Source of the DNA: Insolitispirillum peregrinum
GTDB taxonomy: Bacteria > Pseudomonadota > Alphaproteobacteria > Rhodospirillales > Rhodospirillaceae
Strand: one strand, 5' to 3'
NCBI RefSeq assembly: GCF_042665255.1
Contig: NZ_JBHTCD010000012.1
DNA: 64,000 nt
The notes below the pieces were generated by a model. The model was not told where the DNA came from and ran no database searches. It worked only from the letters and a program-made list of their open reading frames with translations. Position 1 is the stretch's first letter, and each line of letters opens with the position of its first letter. This document shows positions 1 through 8,463 of this stretch, piece by piece. The position numbers and the translations under genes are program-made.

Positions 1-65
1 GACGGATGACGGCGAGGGAAATTTACGGGATTTGACGAAAAAATGTGGTTTAGATGCAATAAAAA

Positions 66-84
66 CTCAAATGAGAATGAATTT
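66..84. promoter_or_regulatory. candidate Fur-type iron box
   Basis: An AT-rich stretch with the core TGAGAATGAAT lies about 100 bases upstream of the siderophore acetyltransferase gene. The first hexamer (GAGAAT) is close to the GATAAT unit of Fur boxes, but the second half matches poorly. Iron control is expected from the downstream genes (siderophore acetylation, export and FhuC-like ATPase), so the site is suggested mainly by context. Confidence 0.3.
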
Positions 85-182
85 CTTTCCAGCCGATCCG
101 TCATTCGAACAAGGGCAACCCGTTCGTGACACATGAACCGGATGCCGACCCTTGACCGTGCCGTATTGCAGGATGAGCAACG

Positions 183-1256
183 ATGACCTCTGAGCTGACT
201 TCCCTTTCCCAGCATCCGTTTTTGACCTCCGTGACGGCAGGGCTGCCGGGGCAGGTGCGTGCCAGTGCTGACGGCACGCTGTTGACCGTCAGCCGGGTCG
301 GAGCACCCGACAGCCGTTTTTCCTGGACGGGCAGCGTCCTGCGCCCGCTGGATGGCGTCCCGGAGGCAGCGGACGTGCTGGCAGTGGCCGAAGCCGTTTA
401 TGCCACGCAGCCGGGCTTGCCGGTGTTGCGTGGCGAGGGCCCGCTGGGCCGTGCCCTGAGCGAAGCCGGAGTGGTGGTTGCGTCAGCGGATGGTCAGGGC
501 TGGGAAATCCCGGCCGACCTGCTGTGGCAGCAGGCCGGGCCGTGGCTGTCGCCGCGCGGGCAGGCGGCGGGCTGCTATCCGCTGTTGCACACCATGACCA
601 ACGGCAAGCGCCATCCGCTGCGCCGCCCAAAGATCGACGGCGTGCTGTATGAGCGCTTCATTCCGTGGCTGAACGAAACCATTTCCTTTCGCCTGATCGA
701 CGTCGAGCAGGACGCCGAGCGGCTGAACCGCTGGATGAATGATCCTCGGGTGGCGGTGATCTGGGAAGAAACCGGTGATCTTGATGTTCACCGCGCCTAT
801 ATCGAAACCAAACTGGCCGACCCGCACATGGTGCCGGTGATCGGCTGCTTTGACGGTCAGCCGTTCGGCTATTTTGAAGTCTATTGGGCGAAGGAAAACC
901 GCATCGCCCCCTATTATGACGCCGAGGACTTTGATCGCGGCTGGCATGTGCTGGTCGGCGAGGATGCCTATCGCGGCAAGGCGCGGGTCAGCGCGTGGTT
1001 GCCGTCACTGATGCACTTCATGTTCCTTGATGACCCGCGCACCCAGCGCATTGTCGGCGAACCGGCGGCGTCGCATTCCCAGCAGATCCGCAATCTGGAG
1101 CGTTCAGGCTTTGCCAAGGTCAAGCAGTTCAGCTTTCCGCACAAGCGGGCGATGCTGGTGATGCTGCTGCGCGAACGGTTCTTTGGCGAACGGCTGTGGG
1201 CGCCGCAGGATGACAGCCTGCGGGCGGCGGCGGTGACGCCCGTTGCTGCCGAATAA
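183..1256 (+). CDS. siderophore biosynthesis N-acetyltransferase (IucB/AlcB/RhbD type)
   Basis: The 357-residue product has a variable N-terminal half (about residues 1-150) and a C-terminal GNAT fold of the siderophore-acylating type (about 155-340). Characteristic segments are FRLIDVEQD, LNRWMNDPRV, GYFEVYWAKE, the acyl-CoA pocket region around GEDAYRGKARV and a terminal RIVGEPAASH. In IucB, AlcB and RhbD this domain acylates an N-hydroxylated diamine on the way to a hydroxamate siderophore; the substrate here is not known. The gene is 18 bases upstream of a MATE exporter and then a FhuC-like ATPase, so the three probably form an iron-regulated operon. The rest of the synthesis genes would lie before the window. 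Confidence 0.82.
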   Translation: MTSELTSLSQHPFLTSVTAGLPGQVRASADGTLLTVSRVGAPDSRFSWTGSVLRPLDGVPEAADVLAVAEAVYATQPGLPVLRGEGPLGRALSEAGVVVASADGQGWEIPADLLWQQAGPWLSPRGQAAGCYPLLHTMTNGKRHPLRRPKIDGVLYERFIPWLNETISFRLIDVEQDAERLNRWMNDPRVAVIWEETGDLDVHRAYIETKLADPHMVPVIGCFDGQPFGYFEVYWAKENRIAPYYDAEDFDRGWHVLVGEDAYRGKARVSAWLPSLMHFMFLDDPRTQRIVGEPAASHSQQIRNLERSGFAKVKQFSFPHKRAMLVMLLRERFFGERLWAPQDDSLRAAAVTPVAAE

Positions 1257-1274
1257 GCGGGTGGATGGCTGATC

Positions 1275-2666
1275 ATGTCTCTTGCCTTTCGAGGAGCGGC
1301 CCGCAAGGGCCGCGTCCGTTTTGCCTCGCCGGTTGATCTCGATGACCCGCGTCTGCGGCGGCTGATTTTGCAACTGGCGATCCCGTCGGTGATCGGGCTG
1401 CTGGTCAATGCCTTGTATTATGCCGTTGATGCGGTGTTCGTCGGTCATCTGGGGACCGATGCGCTGGCGGCGGTCAACATTGCCCTGCCGCTGTTTGCCT
1501 TGGTAGCGGCGCTGGGCGAGGGGCTGGGGGTCGGCGTGGCGGCGTCGGTCGGGCGGTTTCTGGGCGAAAAGCGCTGGGGCCGCGCCTGCCTGACCGCCAG
1601 CAACGGTCTGGCGCTGGCGGCGGTGGTTGGTGCGGTGATGAGCCTGTTGTTGTGGCTGTTTCACCGCGAGGTTCTGGCGCTGATGGGCACCAGCCCGGAG
1701 CTGATGCCGCTGGCCTCGGCCTATACCGGCATCCTGGCGATCAGCTGCGTGATGACGCTGGTGCAAATCCTGTGCGATTTCATCGCCATCGCCGAGGGCA
1801 ACACCCGCTTCAGCATGCTCACCCTGCTGGGGTCGTTCCTGCTGAACATGCTGCTCGATCCGCTGTTCATCTTTGCCTTTGGCTGGGGTGTCGAAGGCGC
1901 AGCATGGGCGACGCTGGTCGCCAAGGCGGTGGCACTGGCGGCGTACTGGGTTTACTTCCATCGTCATTGGGGGGTGGTGTTGCTGCGGCCCCGCCTGATG
2001 CGGCCGCGCTGGCCGATCCTGAAGCCGGTGGTGCAGGTCGGCATGCCGGCCACGCTCGGCAGCTTTTTGTCGGCGATTGCCTTTGCCCTGATGTACCGGC
2101 AGGCCGCCGTTCATGGCGGTGAGCAGGCGGTGGCGGGCATTGGCATCGCCGCCCGCCTGATGATGCTGGGCTATTTTGCGGTGATTGGCTTCTGTCTGGG
2201 GGCGCAGGCGGTGATCAGCTACAGCTATGGGGCTCGGACCTATCCGCGCCTGCTGAGCGGTATCCGCTTCATGCTGCTGGTGACGACGGTGTTTTCAGTG
2301 CTCTATGCCGGGGTGATGCTGGCCTTTCCCCAGCCGCTGGTCGCCCTGTTTACCCCCGATGCGGCGGTGCAGGCGGTTGGTGTCGAGGCGGTGCGGATGT
2401 TCCATCTGTGCTTTGCCATCACCGGGCTGGAATATGTCACCCTGATTTTGTTGCAGTCGATGGGACGGGCCACATTGTCGGCGGTGGTCGGGCTGGCGCC
2501 TCAGGGCTATCTGCTGATCCCGGCCTTGCTGCTGTTGCCGCTGACGCTGGGGGTGGAAGGCGTGCTGTTCAGCCCGGCGCTGGCCTCGGGGCTGGGCGGG
2601 GTGCTGTCGCTGCTGATTTTCGGCTGGCAGATGATGCGCCTGCGGCAACGGGTGGTGGCGGGGTGA
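1275..2666 (+). CDS. MATE family efflux transporter, probable siderophore exporter
   Basis: The 463-residue protein is hydrophobic throughout with about twelve membrane segments in two homologous halves, as in NorM/DinF MATE antiporters. Recognisable features are the IPSVIGLLVNALYYAVDAVF segment near residue 35 and the GLGVGVAASVGRFLGEK loop near residue 85. MATE proteins exchange Na+ or H+ for organic cations. Its position between a siderophore acetyltransferase and a FhuC-type ATPase suggests export of the finished siderophore, an inference from context. The start follows the upstream stop by 18 bases. Confidence 0.85.
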   Translation: MSLAFRGAARKGRVRFASPVDLDDPRLRRLILQLAIPSVIGLLVNALYYAVDAVFVGHLGTDALAAVNIALPLFALVAALGEGLGVGVAASVGRFLGEKRWGRACLTASNGLALAAVVGAVMSLLLWLFHREVLALMGTSPELMPLASAYTGILAISCVMTLVQILCDFIAIAEGNTRFSMLTLLGSFLLNMLLDPLFIFAFGWGVEGAAWATLVAKAVALAAYWVYFHRHWGVVLLRPRLMRPRWPILKPVVQVGMPATLGSFLSAIAFALMYRQAAVHGGEQAVAGIGIAARLMMLGYFAVIGFCLGAQAVISYSYGARTYPRLLSGIRFMLLVTTVFSVLYAGVMLAFPQPLVALFTPDAAVQAVGVEAVRMFHLCFAITGLEYVTLILLQSMGRATLSAVVGLAPQGYLLIPALLLLPLTLGVEGVLFSPALASGLGGVLSLLIFGWQMMRLRQRVVAG

Positions 2667-2735
2667 AGTTTGCCCGCCGTCATTCGTTGTCTGTGAATGT
2701 GCCTGTTGTGGCATGCTGTGAAGGAACATCCCCTG

Positions 2736-3503
2736 ATGCTGGACCTCGATGCGGTGTCCTACGCCATTGACGGCAAGACCGTTTTGCATCCCTTGTCGTT
2801 GTCGCTGGGGCGCGGCGAAGTGGTCGGGCTGATTGGCCATAACGGTTCGGGCAAATCGACGCTGATGAAGCTGGTCGCCCGCCACCTCAGCCCGTCGCAG
2901 GGGATGGTCCGGCTGGCCGGGCGCGACGTGTCGCGCTGGTCGGCGCAGGACTTCGCCCGCGAAGTGGCCTATATGCCGCAGCATCTGGCCCCGGCAGGCG
3001 GAATGACCGTCGAGGAACTGGTACGGCTGGGCCGCTATCCGTGGCACGGTGCGCTGGGCCGGTTCAGCGCCAGCGACCAGCAGCATGTCGATGCCGCGCT
3101 GGACGTGACCGGCGTGCGGGCGATGGCCGGGCGGCTGGTGGACAGCCTGTCCGGCGGCGAGCGTCAACGGGTGTGGCTGGCGCTGTTGCTGGCGCAGAAA
3201 AGCGGCCTGTTGCTGCTGGACGAACCGATTGCCGCCCTCGACATCGCCCACCAGATTGCCACCCTCGAGCTGGTGCGCTCGGTCAGCCGCTCGCTGGGGC
3301 TGGGGGTGCTGATCATCCTGCACGACCTGAATCTGGCGGTGCGCTATTGCGACCGGCTGGTGGTGCTGAAAAACGGCCAGCTCCAAGCCGACGAGTCCGC
3401 CCGGCAGGTGCTGCACAGTGGCATCCTGCAACAGGTTTACGGCGTGCCGATGCACATCGTCCCCCACCCGGCCACCGACCAGCCTTGTCTGCTGGTCGGG
3501 TGA
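2736..3503 (+). CDS. fhuC: ferric hydroxamate siderophore ABC transporter ATP-binding protein
   Basis: The 255-residue ATPase has Walker A GHNGSGKST, Q-loop YMPQHL, signature LSGGERQR, Walker B LLLLDEPIAALD and the switch histidine in ILHDLN. The segment LVRLGRYPWHGALGRF and the C-terminal YGVPMHIVPHPA are close to E. coli FhuC, which powers uptake of ferric hydroxamates through FhuB. An in-frame ATG lies 39 bases upstream, but the ATG at 2736 is preceded by AAGGA with ten-base spacing and gives the normal family N-terminus. No permease or binding protein gene follows, so the partners must be upstream of the window or elsewhere. Confidence 0.85.
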   Translation: MLDLDAVSYAIDGKTVLHPLSLSLGRGEVVGLIGHNGSGKSTLMKLVARHLSPSQGMVRLAGRDVSRWSAQDFAREVAYMPQHLAPAGGMTVEELVRLGRYPWHGALGRFSASDQQHVDAALDVTGVRAMAGRLVDSLSGGERQRVWLALLLAQKSGLLLLDEPIAALDIAHQIATLELVRSVSRSLGLGVLIILHDLNLAVRYCDRLVVLKNGQLQADESARQVLHSGILQQVYGVPMHIVPHPATDQPCLLVG

Positions 3504-3516
3504 GAGGGGGCGGAGG

Positions 3517-3843
3517 TTATGGTTTGGCCGGTTTCCAGGTCAGGGAAATCTTGATGTTGGCTTCGGCGGCGCTCTTGGCAATCACCGCCCCGACTTCCCC
3601 CTTCAGCGTGAAGCCCAGTTCAACGGTGACCTGCTCCGGGCGGGTGGCGAGGCTGTCCACCTGATCCATCACCGAGGCAAGGCCGGGCCGAATGGCCGCC
3701 AGCGCCTGGTCAAAACTCTGGCGGGCCTTGGCGGCCAGACCGGAACCGGTATTGGCGACCATGCCGCCACGGTCGGCAACCTCTTCCTCAACGATGATCT
3801 GCTGGCCGTTCGGCAGGTCATAGGGCACAAGACGGATGGGCAT
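3517..3843 (-). CDS. Trypco1 (CU044_2847-type) trypsin-co-occurring protein
   Basis: This 108-residue protein matches the Trypco1 pattern: a short beta-rich N-terminus (RLVPYDLPNGQQIIVEEE), a helical segment with FDQALAAIRPGLA, and the closing VTVELGFTLKGEVGAVIAKS followed by AEANIKISLTW. The family was defined computationally as an accompaniment to trypsin-like peptidase/STAND conflict systems. The gene starts 27 bases after the stop of such a gene, on the same strand, with CAGGAG seven bases before the ATG, so the two are one operon. The accepted but unproven idea is that it is a substrate, adaptor or regulator of the partner peptidase. There is no signal peptide or membrane segment, so it is probably cytoplasmic. 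Confidence 0.8.
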   Translation of the reverse strand: MPIRLVPYDLPNGQQIIVEEEVADRGGMVANTGSGLAAKARQSFDQALAAIRPGLASVMDQVDSLATRPEQVTVELGFTLKGEVGAVIAKSAAEANIKISLTWKPAKP

Positions 3844-3870
3844 GGGGTGGCTCCTGAAAAACGGGGCGGG

Positions 3871-6800
3871 TTACGAGGGGCAGTATCCCCGCAGGTCGGG
3901 GAGGGGGATTTCGGTACGGCCATGGGTGGAGGAGGTCGGAAGCAGGCCGAAGCGTTGTCGCTGCTCCTCTGATAGACAGCGGGTGACATGTGCGCGGGCG
4001 GTGGCGATCAAGGTGGTGGCGTCCGGGTAGTCCCATAGGCGAACGGTGCCATCTGCGGAGGCTGTGATGATCTGATGACCGTCTGGAGTGAAGTGGGCAT
4101 AGGAGAGACCATCAGTATGCCCCTCGAGAATGGTTGCGATGGGCGCCGGGCCGGACAGATCCCACACGCGGGCAGTGGCGTCATGAGATGCTGTGACCAC
4201 CCGTCGCCCATCGGGACTGAAGCTGGCGGCTGTGACACCGCGTTCATGTCCTTTGAGGACGATGGCGGTGGGCGTCGGTGTAGACAGATCCCACACGCGA
4301 GCGGTGGCATCGTTAGATGCTGTGACCACCCGTCGCCCATCGGTGCTGAAGCTGGCGGCAGCGGCAAAGTTTTTATGTCCCTTGAGGACGATGGCGGTAG
4401 GCGTTGAGGCAGACAGATCCCATATGCGGGTAGTGTTGTCCCATGAGGCGGTGACCACCCGTCGCCCATCGGGACCGAAGCTGGCGGCGGTGACACCGCG
4501 TTCATGCCCTTTGAGGACGATGGCTGTGGGCGTCGGGGCAGACAGATCCCATATGCGGGTAGTGTTGTCCCATGAGGCGGTGACCACCCGTCGTCCATCG
4601 GGACTGAAGCTGGCGGCGGTGACACCCTTCTCGTGCCCGCTGAGGATGATGGCAGTATGCGTTGGGGCAGACAGGTCCCATACGCGGGCGGTGTTGTCCC
4701 ATGAGGCAGTGACCACCTGTCGTCCGTCGGTGCTGAAGCTGGCAGCGGTAACAGCGCTTTCGTGCCCCTTGAGGACGATGACGGTGGGCGTCGGGGTAGT
4801 AGACAGATCCCACACGCGGGCGGTCGCGTCGTTAGATGCTGTGATCACCCGTCGCCCATCGGTGCTGAAGCCGACGGCGGTGACAGAGCCTTCACGCCCT
4901 TTGAGCACGCTGGCGGTGGGCGTTGGGGCAGACAGATCCCACACGCGGGCGGTGTTGTCGTCAGAGGCGGTGATCACCCGTCGCCCATCGGTGCTGAAGC
5001 TGGCGGCGGTGACACTCCCCTCGTGCCCGCTGAGGACGATGGCGGTGGGCGTTGGGGTGGTAGACAGATCCCACACGCGGGCGGTGTTGTCGTCAGAGGC
5101 GGTAACCACCCGTCGTCCATCGCTGCTGAAGCTGGCGGCAGTGACACTCCCCTCGTGCCCGCTGAGGACGATGGCGATGGGCGTCGGAGCAGACAGATTC
5201 CATATGCGGGCGGTTTTGTCCCATGAGGCGGTGACCACCTGTCGTCCATAGGTGTTGAAGCTGGCAGCGGTGATAAGGTCTTCATGCCCCCTGAGGACGA
5301 TGGCGGTGGGCGTCGGTGTAGACAGATCCCACACGCGGGCGGTTTTGTCCGATGAGGCGGTAACCACTCGTCGTCCATCGCTGCTGAAGCTGGCGGCGGT
5401 GACAGCGTGTTCATGCCCGCTGAGGATGATGGCGGTGGGCGTCGGGGTAGACAAATCCCACACGCGGGCGGTGTTGTCGTTAGACGTGGTAACGACCCGT
5501 CGCCCATCGCTGCTGAAGCTGGCGGAGTTGATAGCACCCGCATGTCCCTTGAGGACGACGGCAGTGGGTGTCAGGGTAGACAGATCCCATACGCGGGCGG
5601 TGTTGTCGTCGGAGGCGATGACCACCCATCGCCCATCGCTGCTGAAGCTGGCAGTGTTGATACCACCCGCATGTCCCTTGAGGACGATGGCAGTGGGCAT
5701 CGGACCAGATAGGTCCCACACGCGGGCGGTGTTGTCGTCAGAGGTAGTGAAGACCCGTTGTCCATCGGAGCTAAAGCTGGCTGCGGTGACGGGTTTCTCA
5801 TGCCCGCTGAGGACGATGACGGTGGGCCTCGAGCCTGACAGATCCCACACGCGGGCAGTTCCGTCCCTCGAAGCAGTCAATACCCTCTTTCCATCGGGAC
5901 TAAAGCTGACGGCGGTAACGCCACCTTCATGCCCCACCAGAGTCCGCACCTCCCTGTTCCCCAACCATGCCTGCCGCAGGGCAGCTTCTGCTTCCGCTGT
6001 AATCGGGCGGTCGCGGTGTTTGGCCGGATCGGGTAGGGCTTCGAGGGCCAGCAGGATGGCGGTCATGTGATCACCGCGTTCGCTTTCCTGTTGCGCCAGT
6101 GCGGCGAGTGCGCGGGATTCCTGTCGCTGGGTGGCATCTGTCTGGGTGCGCACCATCTGGTACAGTCCGCCAATCGCCAGTAAGGCGATCAGCGAGATCA
6201 GCAACAGGCCGGTCGAAATGTGCAGCCAGCGTTTGGTGCGGCGGTTTTGCTGTTCGCTGTCGCGCAGTTGCTGTTCCTTCTGCAGGTCTTCTTGCAGGTG
6301 GAACGCCTGACTGGCGGCGATATAGTCGCTTTGGGGGGCGGTGGGGGGGGCGTAAAGGCCGGTGCTGTTGGCCAGCCATTCGCCGGCCTGATCGAGGTCA
6401 TGGCGGCGGAGCAGGTCGCGTTCAGCCCGTTCGCCTGCCTCCCACACGGTATGTTCGCGTTCAAAGCGGTCGCGCCAGGCCAGAAAGCGGCGGTGGTCGT
6501 CGATCAGCGTGCTTAACCGGTGCCAGCGGGCCATCAGGGCTTCGTGGACCAGTTCCACCGTTGGTTGTTTGCTATCCTCACTCAGCGCGGTGATCCGCTC
6601 GCTGCTGAGGGCGGTCAGAATCTGCCGGTCGGTGGCCGAGGCCTCGGCCAGCACCAGCCGCCGCCGCAAGGCCCGGCCATCGACCAGCCGGACCAGCGAC
6701 AACAGAACCCGGTCGATGTCGTCATCCTGAAAGCCCTGATGGTGCAGGCTGTCCACTGCTCGATCGCCGTGGTGCGCGAGGGCCTCTTCGAGGGTCTGGG

Positions 6801-8319
6801 CAGGGTCGGGAATTCGGGGTTCCGGGGTTGGTATCTGGGGCGAGGCGTCTTCGGTCATCATCGGGGGCTGGCGCATCAGCCAGTGGCCTCGGGCCTGTGC
6901 CAGATGCCGCCAGCAGTGGCGCAGGGCCTCTTGCAGCAATGGCAGGCGGCCCTGCTCGCGGGTGGCTTCGATGACCATCACTTCGGTAAAACCGGCCTCG
7001 GCCTCCACCCCGAACAGGGCCGCCGGACCGGTGATGGCCTCGCGCACTTCGGCCCGGTTCATCGCCGACAGGGTGAACATCAAATAGGGGGCGGAAAACA
7101 GCCGGGCCACCGTTTCGTCGGCGGTGATCATCGTTTCCAGCAGGTCGAGGCGGGCGGTCAGCAAACAGTGGGCTTCGTCTCGCTCGACGGCATCCAGAAT
7201 CCGCCGCAGAATGACGGTGCGCTGTGCTATCAGGCTGTTGTCCTGAATACTGCGGTGATCGTCATCGCGGGCGCTGTCGGGGAAGAACTCTTCAAACTGA
7301 TCGATGATAATCAGGGTGCGGCGTGGAACGAATGACGGGTCCGCCCCCAGCGGACGGGCCAGAGCCGTCGCCAGTTGCTCGGAGACCGCCTGATACCTGA
7401 CGTCACTGGGGCGGAACAGAAACACCGTCCAGCCATGGCGGCGGTACTCTTCGGCCAGCCCGGCCTTGACAAACGATGACTTGCCGCTGCCCGAGGTGCC
7501 AACCACCGCCATCAGGCGCTGGTGCTCCAGTTGTTCAAGGGCTTCCTTCAGCTTGCCGGTCGGCGCAGACAGGGCATCCGGTGCGCGGCCCCGTCCGAAA
7601 AACAGATGGGCGGTGTTGCCATCAAAGGCCGCCAGTCCGGGATAGGGGCTGGCCAGTGGCGGCCAGGCTTTGGCCAGCGCGTAGGCTGGAATCACAAACC
7701 CTTGCCGTTGGTCCAGCTCCCGCCGCTCTACGACCATGCCGAGGATGCGGCCATGGTCGGCGGCAATGGCCGGGGCACCGCTGAGACCTTCTTCGATGAA
7801 CGGTTGATCGGTTGTCGCGCCGTTGGCGACAAACCAGTTGCGGGCATCGGTGGCGGTCAGGCGTCCGTTGGTCGGCAGGCCATTGGGTGACCCCATGAAG
7901 CCAAAGCTGTAAAAGGGCAGCGATGCGTTGAGGGGGACAACCTGCTGTGGCGGTTCGATCCGCAGCGGCAAAAAGGTCGGCCAGGCCCGCTGGTCCACCG
8001 GGGACAGGATGGCGATGTCCGCCACCCCGTCATGCTCCTGTGAATCGTATACCTCAAGCGGTGGCACCCATGCCCGCAGGCGCAGGGTGAGGGAGCCATG
8101 GCCGGGCAGATTGGCGGCAATCAGGCTCTCTGGCGGGGGAGACTGGTTGAGCTCCAGGCCCAGTGCGACGCTCACCACATGGGCGCAGGTCAGGGCGTAG
8201 GTCTGGCCGTCGGCCCCGTTGACCAGAAAACCGGTCCCGACAGGAGACCCGTCGCGGCGATTGCCTGCGGCATCACCGGGCCAGATACTCAAGATGGCGG
8301 CCTGTCTGGATCCGAGCAA
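3871..8319 (-). CDS. trypsin-like peptidase / nSTAND1 NTPase / WD40 repeat protein (candidate anti-phage effector)
   Basis: The 1482-residue protein has four parts. Residues 1-215 are a trypsin-like serine peptidase with an intact triad: His47 in TCAHV, Asp101 in ADIAIL and Ser180 in EGLSGAP. Residues 224-620 are an nSTAND1 NTPase, entered by SPYPGLAAFDGNTAHLFFGR, with Walker A GTSGSGKS (274-281) and Walker B LIIIDQFEEFF (about 336-346). A single membrane segment follows near 696-720. Residues 790-1432 are fifteen WD40 repeats, each closing with RVWDL or RIWDL. The start is TTG, supported by GGGGAGGGG a few bases upstream; no signal peptide is seen. STAND proteins oligomerise on sensing a ligand through their C-terminal repeats, and here that would activate the peptidase. 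It is co-transcribed with a Trypco1 gene. The predicted defence role is inference. Confidence 0.88.
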   Translation of the reverse strand: MLGSRQAAILSIWPGDAAGNRRDGSPVGTGFLVNGADGQTYALTCAHVVSVALGLELNQSPPPESLIAANLPGHGSLTLRLRAWVPPLEVYDSQEHDGVADIAILSPVDQRAWPTFLPLRIEPPQQVVPLNASLPFYSFGFMGSPNGLPTNGRLTATDARNWFVANGATTDQPFIEEGLSGAPAIAADHGRILGMVVERRELDQRQGFVIPAYALAKAWPPLASPYPGLAAFDGNTAHLFFGRGRAPDALSAPTGKLKEALEQLEHQRLMAVVGTSGSGKSSFVKAGLAEEYRRHGWTVFLFRPSDVRYQAVSEQLATALARPLGADPSFVPRRTLIIIDQFEEFFPDSARDDDHRSIQDNSLIAQRTVILRRILDAVERDEAHCLLTARLDLLETMITADETVARLFSAPYLMFTLSAMNRAEVREAITGPAALFGVEAEAGFTEVMVIEATREQGRLPLLQEALRHCWRHLAQARGHWLMRQPPMMTEDASPQIPTPEPRIPDPAQTLEEALAHHGDRAVDSLHHQGFQDDDIDRVLLSLVRLVDGRALRRRLVLAEASATDRQILTALSSERITALSEDSKQPTVELVHEALMARWHRLSTLIDDHRRFLAWRDRFEREHTVWEAGERAERDLLRRHDLDQAGEWLANSTGLYAPPTAPQSDYIAASQAFHLQEDLQKEQQLRDSEQQNRRTKRWLHISTGLLLISLIALLAIGGLYQMVRTQTDATQRQESRALAALAQQESERGDHMTAILLALEALPDPAKHRDRPITAEAEAALRQAWLGNREVRTLVGHEGGVTAVSFSPDGKRVLTASRDGTARVWDLSGSRPTVIVLSGHEKPVTAASFSSDGQRVFTTSDDNTARVWDLSGPMPTAIVLKGHAGGINTASFSSDGRWVVIASDDNTARVWDLSTLTPTAVVLKGHAGAINSASFSSDGRRVVTTSNDNTARVWDLSTPTPTAIILSGHEHAVTAASFSSDGRRVVTASSDKTARVWDLSTPTPTAIVLRGHEDLITAASFNTYGRQVVTASWDKTARIWNLSAPTPIAIVLSGHEGSVTAASFSSDGRRVVTASDDNTARVWDLSTTPTPTAIVLSGHEGSVTAASFSTDGRRVITASDDNTARVWDLSAPTPTASVLKGREGSVTAVGFSTDGRRVITASNDATARVWDLSTTPTPTVIVLKGHESAVTAASFSTDGRQVVTASWDNTARVWDLSAPTHTAIILSGHEKGVTAASFSPDGRRVVTASWDNTTRIWDLSAPTPTAIVLKGHERGVTAASFGPDGRRVVTASWDNTTRIWDLSASTPTAIVLKGHKNFAAAASFSTDGRRVVTASNDATARVWDLSTPTPTAIVLKGHERGVTAASFSPDGRRVVTASHDATARVWDLSGPAPIATILEGHTDGLSYAHFTPDGHQIITASADGTVRLWDYPDATTLIATARAHVTRCLSEEQRQRFGLLPTSSTHGRTEIPLPDLRGYCPS
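4020..5945 (-). repeat. tandem WD40-encoding DNA repeat, about 129-132 bp per unit
   Basis: Fifteen consecutive WD40 units are encoded here, and the middle ones are very similar at the DNA level (for example GACAGATCCCACACGCGGGC recurs in almost every unit). Units differ in length by one codon (STPTPTA versus STTPTPTA) and at a few surface positions such as the residues after GHE. The first and last units are the most diverged. High nucleotide similarity between internal units points to recent duplication or gene conversion inside the array rather than old, independently drifting repeats. Confidence 0.9.
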
Positions 8320-8463
8320 TTTCCCCTCCCCCGATGGGAACCCTCTATGGGTGCAGTCACCCTATCAATACACTGAATTTACCGGCGTTTCACTCCTGAT
8401 AATTGCGGCTGGACATGTTTTGTCCGTCCCGAGTGTTGTGGTGGCCGAAGTCGGGCCTTTGTC

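Noticed and set aside
4193..5251. Plus-strand open frames rich in Arg, Pro and Ser over the WD40 array
   Set aside because: They are periodic shadows of the WD40 repeat on the opposite strand, with composition set by the repeat and no independent start signals.
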